NCBI RefSeq assembly: GCF_900142735.1
Contig: NZ_FRBY01000004.1
Coordinates: 580,059-644,058, forward strand
Source: Flavobacterium saccharophilum
GTDB lineage: Bacteria; Bacteroidota; Bacteroidia; Flavobacteriales; Flavobacteriaceae
Reading direction: 5' to 3'
Length of the DNA: 64,000 nt
Shown here: positions 18,670-28,310 of the stretch, piece by piece
Position numbering within the stretch: the first letter of the stretch is position 1
Layout of the letters: the number at the start of each line of letters is the position of its first letter
Made by a program: the position numbers and the translations under genes
Notes under the pieces: generated by a model
What the model saw: the letters and a program-made list of their open reading frames with translations, nothing else
What the model was told of the DNA's origin: nothing
Databases searched by the model: none

Positions 18670-20001
18670 ATGGATATTGGAATAGAGCAAGTAGGAGAAC
18701 CAAGACATAATTCTTTAAAAATAGCTATTTGGTTGTATTTTTTACTTTGGATTTTTGAAGGTGCTTTACGTAAATGGGTGCTACCAGGACTGGCCACACC
18801 ATTATTGATCGTACGTGATCCTGTTGCTATTTTTATTATTGGCAGGACCTTATATCTGAATGTAAAATTTATAAATACATACATAGTTTTTGGATTGATA
18901 TTTACCTTGTTTGGGTTAGCAATTACACTAACCTTTGGACATGAAAATCTTTTCGTAGGTATTTATGGTGCAAGGATTATGTTGCTTCATTTTCCACTTA
19001 TATTTATAATTGGACAAGTTTTTACAAAAAAAGATGTGCTCAGAATGGGACAATTTCTTTTAGCGATGAACATTTTGATGACAATTATTGTTTATTTTCA
19101 GTTTACAAGTCCTCAGAGTGCATTTATAAATATTGGAGTTGGAGGAGAAGGTAGCGCGGGGTTTTCTGGTGCTATGGGGTATAGCAGACCTCCAGGAACA
19201 TTTTCATTCATTTCAGGTTTGTCAATTTTCTATACAGCGGTTTCTGTTTTCATTTTTTATTTTTGGCTGTCTAAGGATTATTGTTCCAAAATTTTACTTT
19301 ATAGTAGTACGATTGCCTTAGTTGTTGCTTTGCCTCTTACTATCAGCCGTGGTGCTGTAGTGGCTGTTGCTATTGTAGGTTTGTTTGCTATCATCGCATC
19401 AGTAACTACTGCAAAAATGTTAGTTAAATTACTATTTAGCACTATTGCTTTTTGTTTAGTAATAGTCGTTTTGCAAAAATATTCTACAATATTCAGTTTA
19501 GGTACTGAAGTTTTTATGGATCGTGTTGATACCGTGAATAAGGTTACAGGTGGAGGTTTAACAGATTCAATTTTTTTAAGAGCGATAAATGAATTTACAC
19601 AGCCTATTGTTGAATTATTCGATCAGCCATTGTTTGCAGGAAATTTAGGTATGGGTACAAATGCTGGTGCTCAAATGTTAACTGGTAAAATTGCATTTTT
19701 GGTTGGAGAAACAGAGTTTAGTCGTTTAGGTGGTGAACAAGGGATTATTTTTGGAGGTGGACTTATAGCGCTACGCATCTTTTTAGCAGTAAGTATTGCC
19801 GTTCAGGCTTTGAAATTACCAAAAGAAGAAAAACTACTTCCCTTTATTATTTGTGGAGCTGCCTGCATAGCAATATTTCAGGGACAATGGGCCCAACCCA
19901 GTATTTTAGGTTATGCAGTTATTATGACAGGTTTAGTTATGGCTAGTTTAAAAAAGGTAGAAATTTCTCCGAAAAAAAATAGTTTATGCTTAGAAAAATA
20001 G
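18670..20001 (+). CDS. O-antigen polymerase-like membrane protein (Wzy candidate)
   Basis: The 443-residue protein has about ten hydrophobic segments and one larger external loop (around residues 265-360, with GGGLTDSIFLRAINEF and NLGMGTNAGAQML). This layout is typical of Wzy polymerases and O-antigen ligases. LPLTISRGAVVAV in the middle resembles the arginine-bearing region of that superfamily. As the only such gene in the locus, it is the best Wzy candidate. It overlaps the next gene by 16 bases. Confidence 0.78.
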   Translation: MDIGIEQVGEPRHNSLKIAIWLYFLLWIFEGALRKWVLPGLATPLLIVRDPVAIFIIGRTLYLNVKFINTYIVFGLIFTLFGLAITLTFGHENLFVGIYGARIMLLHFPLIFIIGQVFTKKDVLRMGQFLLAMNILMTIIVYFQFTSPQSAFINIGVGGEGSAGFSGAMGYSRPPGTFSFISGLSIFYTAVSVFIFYFWLSKDYCSKILLYSSTIALVVALPLTISRGAVVAVAIVGLFAIIASVTTAKMLVKLLFSTIAFCLVIVVLQKYSTIFSLGTEVFMDRVDTVNKVTGGGLTDSIFLRAINEFTQPIVELFDQPLFAGNLGMGTNAGAQMLTGKIAFLVGETEFSRLGGEQGIIFGGGLIALRIFLAVSIAVQALKLPKEEKLLPFIICGAACIAIFQGQWAQPSILGYAVIMTGLVMASLKKVEISPKKNSLCLEK

Positions 20002-21125
20002 TTTTAATTGGAAATTATAAGCCTGACAAGCAATTTAGTATGCAAATTTTTGAAGTTTTGATGGCAGAAGGATATACAAAATCAAAGCTTCAGGTGAAAA
20101 TTATTCGTCCTCGCGAAATATTGAGGAAATTAAGTTTAAATAAGCAAGGCTTAATGAAATGGTTAGGATATATTGACAAGTTTTTTTTATTTCCTATTCA
20201 GCTTTTATTTACAAGAGGTTTAAACTTTATCTTATTCAGATCAGTAAGCTATCACATTTGTGATCACTCCAATGCTTTTTATCTTTATTTTTTACCTCAA
20301 AAGGAAACAATTATTACCTGTCATGATGTTTTAGCAATAAGAGCAGGCCTTGGATTTGGGGATACTTATTGTCACGCTACAAAATCAGGTAGAGTATTGC
20401 AAAAGATAATTTTAAATGCATTATCCGGAGCAAAAAAACTAGCAGCAGTATCTGAATTTACATTAAATCAATTAGTAGAGATTGATAAAAAAAGTGATAG
20501 TAACAAAAAATGGATAATTATTCATAATGCTTTATCTGAAAAATTTGCGCCTTTGCCAAAAGATCAGATTCAGAAAGTATTGAATAAGTTTCCCCAGATA
20601 AAGAACAAGGATATTATTTTGCATGTAGGTTCTGATTTAGAACGTAAAAACAGAAAATTATTAGTTCATATGATTTATGAACTGCAAAATAGTTGGGAAG
20701 GATTATTGGTTTTGGCTGGAGAAAGACTAAATGCAGAACTGGTTGAGTTAATTCAAAAATTAAATGTTTCAGATAAAATTTTGCAAATAAAAAACCCTAG
20801 TGATAAAGAAATTATAGCACTTTATTCTATGTGTCAGGCCATGATTTTTCCATCTTATTCTGAAGGTTTCGGCTGGCCAATAATCGAAGCTCAGGCTTGT
20901 GGATCGCCTGTTATTACAAGCAATAAAGCTCCTATGATGGATGAAGTAGGCGGAAATGCTGCATTATATGCTGATCCAAACGATGCAAGCTCTTTTGCAA
21001 ATCAGTTTTTAAAATTTAATGATATAAAATTTAGAAACGCTACCATTAAACTTGGATATGAAAATGCAAAACGATTTGATTTCAGTAATACCATTCGTCA
21101 ATATGTTGAATTAATAGAAAATTAA
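19986..21125 (+). CDS. Glycosyltransferase family 4
   Basis: The 379-residue GT-B enzyme has LHVGSDLERKNRKLL-type sequence opening the donor domain, and IFPSYSEGFGWPIIEAQACGSPVITSN with E-x7-E in EGFGWPIIE. TCHDVLAIRAGLGFG in the N-terminal half is common in mannosyl- and rhamnosyltransferase-like GT4 enzymes, but specificity is not assured. It overlaps the Wzy-like gene and is followed 2 bases later by an acyltransferase. Confidence 0.87.
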   Translation: MLRKIVLIGNYKPDKQFSMQIFEVLMAEGYTKSKLQVKIIRPREILRKLSLNKQGLMKWLGYIDKFFLFPIQLLFTRGLNFILFRSVSYHICDHSNAFYLYFLPQKETIITCHDVLAIRAGLGFGDTYCHATKSGRVLQKIILNALSGAKKLAAVSEFTLNQLVEIDKKSDSNKKWIIIHNALSEKFAPLPKDQIQKVLNKFPQIKNKDIILHVGSDLERKNRKLLVHMIYELQNSWEGLLVLAGERLNAELVELIQKLNVSDKILQIKNPSDKEIIALYSMCQAMIFPSYSEGFGWPIIEAQACGSPVITSNKAPMMDEVGGNAALYADPNDASSFANQFLKFNDIKFRNATIKLGYENAKRFDFSNTIRQYVELIEN

Positions 21126-21127
21126 TC

Positions 21128-21793
21128 ATGTTGGTACTAAAAATAATAACCGTTTTATTGCCTTGGCCTTTAAAACGATTTGTTCTGGTTCATTTTTTTA
21201 AATATGAAATTCATTCATCAGCCAGAATTGGTTTTTCATGGATTTATCCTAAAAGGCTGATTATGGATTTGGATTCTAATATTGGAAATTTTAATGTGGC
21301 AGTACATTTGAATTTAATGATAATTGGAAAATACTCCAGCATTGCAAGAGGTAATTGGATCACTGGATTTCCTACTAACACTAATTCTAAACATTTTTCC
21401 CATCAGCCAGACCGCAAATCGAATTTAATAATTGGAGAACATTCGGCTATTACCAAAAAACATCATATCGATTGCACTAACATGATTCAGATTGGCAATT
21501 TTGTTACAATTGCAGGTTATTCAAGTCAATTGCTTACCCATTCTATTAATATCGAATTAAATATTCAGGACAGCCATCCCATAACTATCGGAGATTATTG
21601 TTTTGTTGGAACTGCTTCAACTATTTTAGGCGGAGCATCTTTACCAGCCAATTCTGTCCTTGGAGCAAATGCCTTATTAAATAAAAAATTTACAGTTCCT
21701 TACCGATTATACGGTGGAAATCCTGCTAAGGAGATCAAAGAACTTTCAAGAAATTATAAATATTTTAATAGACAAGAAGGTTTTGTCTTTTGA
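21128..21793 (+). CDS. Hexapeptide-repeat acyltransferase
   Basis: The 221-residue protein has left-handed beta-helix hexapeptide repeats (IGKYSSIARGNWI, IGEHSAITKKHHI, IGNFVTIAGYSSQ) and the closing segment GGNPAKEIKEL typical of sugar O-acetyltransferases. It probably acetylates the polysaccharide or a precursor. The histidine in KKHHIDCTN may be catalytic. The family is clear, but the acyl donor and target are unknown. Confidence 0.83.
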   Translation: MLVLKIITVLLPWPLKRFVLVHFFKYEIHSSARIGFSWIYPKRLIMDLDSNIGNFNVAVHLNLMIIGKYSSIARGNWITGFPTNTNSKHFSHQPDRKSNLIIGEHSAITKKHHIDCTNMIQIGNFVTIAGYSSQLLTHSINIELNIQDSHPITIGDYCFVGTASTILGGASLPANSVLGANALLNKKFTVPYRLYGGNPAKEIKELSRNYKYFNRQEGFVF

Positions 21794-21832
21794 ATAATAA
21801 ACTATTAACATAACTAACCTAAGGTTCCAAGT

Positions 21833-22906
21833 ATGAAAATAATTCATTATATAGCCAGTATTGATAAAAGTGGTGGTGGAACTACAGAATATATGCGGTT
21901 GTTGAGCACAGCATTAAAAAATGATACTTCATTTAGTATTGCTACAGGCATATCTAAGGATCCTATAGTTATTGAAGGTGTTCCAATAAAATTTTTTAAT
22001 AGCAATTTATCACGATGGTTTTCCTTGATGAATGAGTTTCATTCTTATTTAAAAAATGAAAAGCCAGATATTGTGCATATTAATGGGATTTGGACTCCCC
22101 AAAATTGGGGTTTTCAAAGTGTGGCTCAAAAACAGGGAATAAAAGTAGTTGTTTCACCTCATGGAATGCTGGAACCCTGGATACTTGCTCATAATTCATT
22201 CAAAAAAAAGATAGCATTGTTTTTATATCAAAGGAGAGCTCTAAAACAATCAATATGTCTTCATGCAACTGCTCAAATGGAGGCAGCAAATATTAAAGCT
22301 TTAGGTTATAAAAATCCTATTCATATTATTCCAAACGGAATTTATTTACATGACATAAAAGTGATTAAGGAGTATTACGGAACAAAAAAAATGATATTTA
22401 TGTCCAGGATTCATCCTAAAAAGGGTATTGAGGTGCTCTTAGAAGCCTGGAGGGATTGTTATACAGAAGACTGGACTCTTGAAATTGCAGGTACAGGTGA
22501 GGAAAATTACATGGCAAGCCTAATTCAAAGTGTTGAGGATTTGGAAAATGTGCGTTTTGTCGGAGCAAAATATGGTGAAGAAAAGTGGGATTTTTTGAGG
22601 TCTGCAGATGTAATGGTACTTCCAACGCATAGTGAAAATTTTGGTATTGTAGTTGCCGAAGCTCTGGCAGTAGGGGTACCGGTGATTACAACGCAAGGTA
22701 CTCCCTGGGAAGATTTGGAAACATATAAATGTGGCTGGTGGATTGATTTATCGGTTACTAATTTAGAAAATGCTTTAGTTAAAGCCTTCAATGCACCAAT
22801 CATGTTATTGGAAGTTATGGGTAGACAAGGTCGGGAGCTAGTGAAAAATAAATACGACATAGAGGTAATGAGTAAGCAAATGTTGGAATTATATAAGAAT
22901 ATATAA
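21833..22906 (+). CDS. Glycosyltransferase family 4
   Basis: The 357-residue protein starts HYIASIDKSGGGTTEYMRLL, an acceptor-side loop common in GT4 enzymes. HINGIWTPQNWG and SPHGMLEPWIL follow. The donor domain has FMSRIHPKKGIEVLLEAW and VLPTHSENFGIVVAEALAVGVPVITT (E-x7-E in ENFGIVVAE). The middle resembles WcaI/WcfA-like capsule enzymes, but the sugar cannot be assigned. It is 3 bases from the next glycosyltransferase. Confidence 0.88.
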   Translation: MKIIHYIASIDKSGGGTTEYMRLLSTALKNDTSFSIATGISKDPIVIEGVPIKFFNSNLSRWFSLMNEFHSYLKNEKPDIVHINGIWTPQNWGFQSVAQKQGIKVVVSPHGMLEPWILAHNSFKKKIALFLYQRRALKQSICLHATAQMEAANIKALGYKNPIHIIPNGIYLHDIKVIKEYYGTKKMIFMSRIHPKKGIEVLLEAWRDCYTEDWTLEIAGTGEENYMASLIQSVEDLENVRFVGAKYGEEKWDFLRSADVMVLPTHSENFGIVVAEALAVGVPVITTQGTPWEDLETYKCGWWIDLSVTNLENALVKAFNAPIMLLEVMGRQGRELVKNKYDIEVMSKQMLELYKNI

Positions 22907-22909
22907 ACG

Positions 22910-24022
22910 ATGAAAATAACAATAGTTCAGGGCGCTTTTTTTCCTGTGCCTCCATTAATGGGTGGAGCTGTTGAAAAAATGTGGTACGGTTTAGCAAAAG
23001 AATTTGTTAGTAGGGGGCATGAAGTAAATTACATATCAAAATCATATGAAGGATTTTCAAATGTTGAAAACGAAGGAGGAATTGATCATATTCGAGTCAA
23101 AGGCTACAAAGTACCATCTTCTGGTATTGTCTTAAAGATTTTAGACTTATTTTATACTTTAAAAGCTGTTCGAAAAATTGCAGCTAATACAGATATTATA
23201 ATTTCGAATACTTTTTGGCTCCCCATTATTTTGCCATTGAAACAAAAGAAAAAGTGCATGATTGATGTGGCAAGAATGCCAAAGGGGCAAATGAAATTTT
23301 ATACAAAAAATGCACGCTTAAGAGCCAATTCTACCCCTGTGGCAAAAGCGATTAAAGACGAAATTAAGACCGAATATTTTGATAAGGTCGTTATGATACC
23401 TAATACATTGCCTTATAGGAACACAACAACTATTGATTTTTCAAAAAAACAGAAAATAATATTATATACGGGGAGAATCCATCCTGAAAAAGGCTTAGAT
23501 ATTTTAATAAAATCTTTTGCCTCTCTTAACACAAAAGATTGGCAATTACTTATTGTAGGTCCTTATTCTACAGCAACAGGAGGAGGAGGGCAAGCTTATC
23601 TGGATGAACTAAAACAATTAGCGCAAAATAGCAATGTGAGATTTTTGGAACCTATTTTCGATATTGATAAATTAAATATAATTTATTCAAAAGCCTCAGT
23701 ATTCGTTTATCCTTCTATAGCTGAAAAAGGTGAGACATTTGGAGTTTCGCCGTTAGAAGCTATGAGTTGGGGATGTGCTACAATAGTTTCAAATTTAGAA
23801 TGTTTCAAAGATTTTTTAATTCATAATAAAAATGGTTTGTGCTTCGACCATCGGGTAGAAAGAAGAGTTGAAATTTTGAATCAATACCTCAAAGATTTAA
23901 TAACTAATCCAAAATTACTTAATGACTTGGCAGTAGCAGGCCTGATGGTAAACGAGACACACTCAAATGAAAAATTAGCAATAGAATTCTTAGATGAATT
24001 TGAGTCTATGAAAATCAAATAA
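22910..24022 (+). CDS. Glycosyltransferase family 4
   Basis: The 370-residue protein has an N-terminal GT4 loop (PPLMGGAVEKMWYGLAKEF) and the donor domain ILYTGRIHPEKGLDILIKSF. VYPSIAEKGETFGVSPLEAMSWGCATIVSN follows, with E-x7-E in ETFGVSPLE. It lies between another GT4 and the WcaF-like acetyltransferase in a tightly packed run. Donor and linkage are unknown. Confidence 0.87.
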   Translation: MKITIVQGAFFPVPPLMGGAVEKMWYGLAKEFVSRGHEVNYISKSYEGFSNVENEGGIDHIRVKGYKVPSSGIVLKILDLFYTLKAVRKIAANTDIIISNTFWLPIILPLKQKKKCMIDVARMPKGQMKFYTKNARLRANSTPVAKAIKDEIKTEYFDKVVMIPNTLPYRNTTTIDFSKKQKIILYTGRIHPEKGLDILIKSFASLNTKDWQLLIVGPYSTATGGGGQAYLDELKQLAQNSNVRFLEPIFDIDKLNIIYSKASVFVYPSIAEKGETFGVSPLEAMSWGCATIVSNLECFKDFLIHNKNGLCFDHRVERRVEILNQYLKDLITNPKLLNDLAVAGLMVNETHSNEKLAIEFLDEFESMKIK

Positions 24023-24030
24023 AATTAAGA

Positions 24031-24582
24031 ATGAAACAACAGCACTCTCAGAATTCACCATACGATTCACCATGGTCTGTCTCGCAACGCATTAAAATGA
24101 TAATATGGGAATATGTTTGGTTATTATTCTGTAGTTGGACTCCAAAACCCGCTAATGCTTGGAGGCTATTTTGGCTTAAATTATTTGGTTGTAAAATTTA
24201 TGGAAAACCATTTGTGCATCAAAGAGCAAGAATTCAAATTCCATGGAATCTCATTTTGCACGATCACGCTTGCCTCGGCGATCGGGCCAATGCTTATACG
24301 TTGGGAGTTATAGAAATATTTGAGCACGCAACAGTAGGGCAGGAAGTATATCTGTGTACTGGTACCCATGCCTTTAATGAACCTGCTATGAATTTAATTA
24401 CCAGTAAAATTATAATAGAAAGAAATGTTTTTATTGGGGTAAGAGCCATTATAATGCCGGGTATAATAGTAGGAGAAAATGCTATTATAGGTGCAGGAAG
24501 TTTAGTTACTAAAAATGTCGAGAAAAATACCATAGTAGGAGGAAATCCTGCCAAACTTATAAAACCTAGAAGCTTTGAATAA
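24031..24582 (+). CDS. WcaF-like acetyltransferase
   Basis: The 183-residue protein resembles the colanic-acid acetyltransferase WcaF: an N-terminal membrane-associated helix (MIIWEYVWLLFCSWTPKP), FWLKLFGCKIYGKPFVH, and hexapeptide repeats (IFEHATVGQEVYLCTGTH, IERNVFIGVRAIIMPG). It closes with IVGGNPAKLIKPR. The histidine in TGTHAF is the likely catalytic base. It probably O-acetylates the repeat unit. It overlaps the next gene by 8 bases. Confidence 0.85.
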   Translation: MKQQHSQNSPYDSPWSVSQRIKMIIWEYVWLLFCSWTPKPANAWRLFWLKLFGCKIYGKPFVHQRARIQIPWNLILHDHACLGDRANAYTLGVIEIFEHATVGQEVYLCTGTHAFNEPAMNLITSKIIIERNVFIGVRAIIMPGIIVGENAIIGAGSLVTKNVEKNTIVGGNPAKLIKPRSFE

Positions 24583-25405
24583 AATTCCAATTTCTGTAAT
24601 CGTTTCTGTAAAAAACGAAGCTTTGAATTTACCATCTTGTCTGGATAAATTAAAGCGTTTTGATCAAATAATTGTAGTTGATTCTTGTAGTACTGATGAT
24701 ACTCCGATTATTGCGAAGGCTATGGGAGCCGAAGTACTGCAATTTCAATGGAATGGGAAATTTCCAAAAAAACGCAATTGGGCACTTCAGAATGCAGACC
24801 TTCATCACGAATGGATTTTGTTTTTAGACGCTGACGAATTTGTTTCTGACGAATTTGTAACAGAAGTCGGTATCAAAACCCAGGATCCCAATTATAATGG
24901 TTTCACAATACGTTTTGAAAATTATTTTATGGGAAGGAAACTCAAATATGGATATGGATTCCAAAAATCGGCTCTTTTCAAAAAATCAAAAGGTGCCTAT
25001 GAAAAAATCGATGAAGATTTATGGAGCCATTTAGATATGGAAGTACACGAGCACCCTATTATACAGGGTAAAGTTGGGGTTATTAAATCGAAAGTTATTC
25101 ATAAAGATTTTAAAAATTTAGAACATTATATTTCTAAGCACAATGCTTATTCTACCTGGGAGGCACAAAGATATTTGCAGTTAAAGCAAACCAAAAACAC
25201 CCTTTTATCTTTCAATCAAAAAATTAAGTACAGTCTTATTAATACAGGATTACTTCCTGCCGTCTATTTTTTTGGAGCGTACTTTTTAAAATTTGGCTTT
25301 TTAGACGGTAAGGAGGGATTTTATCTGGCACGTTTTAAGTCACATTACTTTTTTCAAATTCAAACTAAAATTGATTCATTCAAAAATAATATCGAATTAA
25401 AATGA
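24575..25405 (+). CDS. Glycosyltransferase family 2
   Basis: The 276-residue GT-A enzyme begins PISVIVSVKNEALNLPSCLDKL, with IIVVDSCSTDDT and the DxD-type metal site FLDADEF. This pattern is that of WaaE/KdtX-like and related family 2 transferases. A C-terminal hydrophobic stretch may touch the membrane. The start is TTG inside the end of the previous gene. The stop overlaps the next gene (ATGA), so expression is probably coupled. Confidence 0.86.
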   Translation: MNKIPISVIVSVKNEALNLPSCLDKLKRFDQIIVVDSCSTDDTPIIAKAMGAEVLQFQWNGKFPKKRNWALQNADLHHEWILFLDADEFVSDEFVTEVGIKTQDPNYNGFTIRFENYFMGRKLKYGYGFQKSALFKKSKGAYEKIDEDLWSHLDMEVHEHPIIQGKVGVIKSKVIHKDFKNLEHYISKHNAYSTWEAQRYLQLKQTKNTLLSFNQKIKYSLINTGLLPAVYFFGAYFLKFGFLDGKEGFYLARFKSHYFFQIQTKIDSFKNNIELK

Positions 25406-26346
25406 AAAGAATATTGATAACCGGTGGAGCTGGATTTGTAGGTTCGCATTTGTGTAAAAGATTATTGAATGAAGGAAATGAAGTGATTTGTCTGGATAAT
25501 TACTTTACAGGAACCAAATCTAATATAATTGAACTGTTAGATAACCCTTATTTTGAAATGGTAAGACACGACATAACAGAGTCTTATTATGCTGAGGTTG
25601 ATGAGATTTATAATCTGGCTTGTCCGGCATCTCCAGTTCATTACCAATATAATCCGATAAAAACAATCAAAACTTCTGTAATGGGTGCCATCAATGTTTT
25701 GGGATTAGCCAAACGTGTTAATGCTAAAGTATTACAGGCTAGTACAAGTGAAGTATATGGTGATCCGTTGGTTCACCCTCAAACCGAAAGCTATTGGGGA
25801 CATGTTAACCCAATAGGTATTCGTTCCTGCTACGACGAAGGAAAACGATGTGCAGAAACTTTATTTATGGATTATCACAATCAGAATAAAGTTGCCATTA
25901 AAATCATTAGAATATTTAATACGTACGGTCCTAATATGAATCCGGCAGATGGGAGAGTGGTTTCGAATTTCATTGTACAGGCTCTTCAGGGAAAAGATAT
26001 TACCATTTTTGGAGATGGTTTGCAAACACGTTCATTTCAATACGTTGATGATTTAGTTGAAGGCATGATCCGTATGATGGGATCCGAATCTTCATTTCTG
26101 GGCCCCGTAAATTTAGGTAATCCTAACGAATTTACGATGCTCGATCTGGCACAGGCAATTATTGAATTAACAGGTTCCAAATCGAAAATTATCCATTTTG
26201 ATTTGCCGCAAGATGATCCCAAACAAAGGCAGCCAGACATTTCTTTAGCAAATAATATGCTTAATGGCTGGGAACCAAAAATACAATTGCGAGAAGGCCT
26301 GATTACTACCATCAGCTATTTTGACAAGCTATTAGTAAAACTATAA
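25402..26346 (+). CDS. UDP-glucuronate decarboxylase (UDP-xylose synthase)
   Basis: The 314-residue extended SDR has TGGAGFVGSHLCKRL at the N-terminus and HDITESYYAEVDEIYNLACPASPVHYQ, which is characteristic of the UXS family. ASTSEVYGDP and the catalytic Tyr-x-x-x-Lys in YDEGK follow, then IIRIFNTYGPNMNPADGRVVSNF. It converts UDP-glucuronate to UDP-xylose, so with ugd it gives the cell a xylose donor. The assignment over other NAD epimerases rests on the CPASPVHYQ and YDEGKR stretches. Confidence 0.9.
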   Translation: MKRILITGGAGFVGSHLCKRLLNEGNEVICLDNYFTGTKSNIIELLDNPYFEMVRHDITESYYAEVDEIYNLACPASPVHYQYNPIKTIKTSVMGAINVLGLAKRVNAKVLQASTSEVYGDPLVHPQTESYWGHVNPIGIRSCYDEGKRCAETLFMDYHNQNKVAIKIIRIFNTYGPNMNPADGRVVSNFIVQALQGKDITIFGDGLQTRSFQYVDDLVEGMIRMMGSESSFLGPVNLGNPNEFTMLDLAQAIIELTGSKSKIIHFDLPQDDPKQRQPDISLANNMLNGWEPKIQLREGLITTISYFDKLLVKL

Positions 26347-26468
26347 CCAACCTCTTTTTTTTACAAATAATACAATTTAATTCTCCTTTTTTTTCCTCAG
26401 TTTTTACTGAAGGATCAGGTTTTTATACGCTAAAAAGTCAGTTAGTATTAATCTTAAAATTTATTATT

Positions 26469-27218
26469 ATGAGAATAACTATTATAACCGTATGTTTCAA
26501 TAGAAAAGCTACTATCGAAAAAGCTATCAAAAGTGTATTGGAACAAAATTATCATGATATTGAATACATTATCATTGATGGCAATTCTACAGATGGTACA
26601 AAAGAAATTATTGAATCTTACAGAGACAAAATATGCAAATTTGTCTCAGAACCTGATAGTGGAATGTATGATGCAATAAACAAAGGGCTCAAATTGGCAA
26701 CAGGAGATGTTATTGGTTTGATGCATTCTGATGATGAATTTTATGATAAAAAAGCCGTTGGAAGAATTGCAGCTCGTTTTAATGCTGATCCTGGTATTGA
26801 TGGTGTTTATGGCGATGGTGTTTATGTTTCGAACGATAAGGACGAGCGTCTGATTCGCGATCGGATAGGAGGTGTCTTTAGTCTCAAGAAAATTAAAGAA
26901 GGTTGGTTGCCTTTGCATCCTACTGTCTACCTAAAGAAAACAATAATAGATAATAATGGTGCTTATAACCTTGACTTTAAAATAGCATCTGATACTGAAT
27001 TCTTACTTCGTTATTTGTATAAATATAAAATTAAGATGAGTTATATCGATTCTTATATCGTTAGAATGAGAATGGGGGGTATGAGTACTAGTTTTAAAAC
27101 TGCATTTGAAGTTTTATACGAAGACTATAAAATTTATAAATTTCATGGTTTAGCTGCAATTCTGGCTGTTTTTCTTAAAAAAACTATTGCTTTAAGACAA
27201 TACATGCTGCATTTATAA
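26469..27218 (+). CDS. Glycosyltransferase family 2
   Basis: The 249-residue protein begins ITIITVCFNRKATIEKAIKSVLEQ, with YIIIDGNSTDGTKEIIESY, EPDSGMYDAINKGLKLATGDVIGLMHSDDEF and GVYGDGVYV. This is the WcaA/WcaE-like branch of family 2, common in capsule loci. The metal-binding HSDDEF is intact. A 122-base gap precedes it, so an internal promoter is possible, although none is clear. Confidence 0.88.
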   Translation: MRITIITVCFNRKATIEKAIKSVLEQNYHDIEYIIIDGNSTDGTKEIIESYRDKICKFVSEPDSGMYDAINKGLKLATGDVIGLMHSDDEFYDKKAVGRIAARFNADPGIDGVYGDGVYVSNDKDERLIRDRIGGVFSLKKIKEGWLPLHPTVYLKKTIIDNNGAYNLDFKIASDTEFLLRYLYKYKIKMSYIDSYIVRMRMGGMSTSFKTAFEVLYEDYKIYKFHGLAAILAVFLKKTIALRQYMLHL

Positions 27219-27456
27219 AAGATCAAAACTTAATCTGCCTACTTTTTTTTGATAACATAAATCACCAGTAAAAAACCGATTTAACAGCAGGCTTCGCCAA
27301 ATAAATTAAATAAAAACCAGTAATTATAACCAGGAAATGAAAACTTTTTTAGTTAATGAGAACATTCTGAATAAGAATATTTTCAGTATTAAATTAGTTT
27401 TCATTTTAATTGATTAAAATCTGGACTACATAAATATTAATATATATACAGTTAAA
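27219..27456 (+). promoter_or_regulatory. 238-base leader before wza with an 11-bp inverted repeat
   Basis: AAATGAAAACT (27335-27345) is the exact reverse complement of AGTTTTCATTT (27396-27406). The gap between glycosyltransferase and export genes is large for this operon, so it may hold a secondary promoter or an RNA structure. I found no exact TAnnTTTG box. Confidence 0.4.
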
Positions 27457-28221
27457 ATGAAGAAAATTTTCCTTTCGATTATTTTATTGCTTTTCTTGAT
27501 GCTTCAGTCTTGTACAACCAAAAAAAATATGTTGTATTTACAAGATTTAGATAACTATGCGAATTCGAATTTAAATTATACATCGAGTAAAATACAACCG
27601 AACGATATTTTAAAAGTTGAAGTTGGTGATCTTAACCCTTTAGTAGCCGCGCCTTTCAATATAAACACGACTTCGACTTCACAAACATCAGTTGAAATGA
27701 TGAGGCTATCAGGCTATTTAGTGACTCCTCAGGGGAATATCACGATGCCGATATTAAACGAAATTAAAGTAGGTGGTTTAACACCGGCCAACGCAGAGAT
27801 AAAAATAAAAGAGCGCCTTGTAAATGAAGGTTATTTAGTAAATCCTACAGTGCAGGTTCGCGTCCTCAATAATAAATTTACCATTTTGGGAGAAGTAAAT
27901 GCGCCAGGTGTAATATCTTTTAGTGAAGAGTCTATTAGCTTACTTGATGCAATAGGACTGGCAAAAGATTTAACTTATTCAGCCATTCGAAAAGATGTAA
28001 AACTTATTCGGGAACAAGATGGAAAACGTTTGGTTTACCACATTGATTTAACTACGGCTGCGTGGATGTCTAATCCAAACTTCCGAATAAGACAAAACGA
28101 TGTTATTGTGGTAACACCTAATAAACTAAAAGTAAATAGCGGTGGATTAATCAAAGATCCAATACAATTGCTGGCTATATCTGCCTCTATCTTAACAGTT
28201 ATTCTTTTGCTGACAGATTAA
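27457..28221 (+). CDS. Polysaccharide export outer-membrane lipoprotein, Wza-like
   Basis: The 254-residue protein has a lipoprotein signal ending LQSC (Cys19). The poly-export domain follows (IQPNDILKVEVGDL, GYLVTPQGNITMPI, VGGLTPANAEIKI), then a SLBB-like domain (KFTILGEVNAPGVISF, LLDAIGLAKDL). A C-terminal hydrophobic segment (LLAISASILTVILLL) ends it, as in Bacteroidota homologues. It should form the outer-membrane channel with the Wzc-like protein that follows. Confidence 0.92.
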   Translation: MKKIFLSIILLLFLMLQSCTTKKNMLYLQDLDNYANSNLNYTSSKIQPNDILKVEVGDLNPLVAAPFNINTTSTSQTSVEMMRLSGYLVTPQGNITMPILNEIKVGGLTPANAEIKIKERLVNEGYLVNPTVQVRVLNNKFTILGEVNAPGVISFSEESISLLDAIGLAKDLTYSAIRKDVKLIREQDGKRLVYHIDLTTAAWMSNPNFRIRQNDVIVVTPNKLKVNSGGLIKDPIQLLAISASILTVILLLTD

Positions 28222-28310
28222 TATTAATCAAGAAGAGAATTTATAGACTTCTAGTATTCAATTTATGCAATGCTTATTAATAATACTACTACCATTCTAA
28301 TTAAATAATT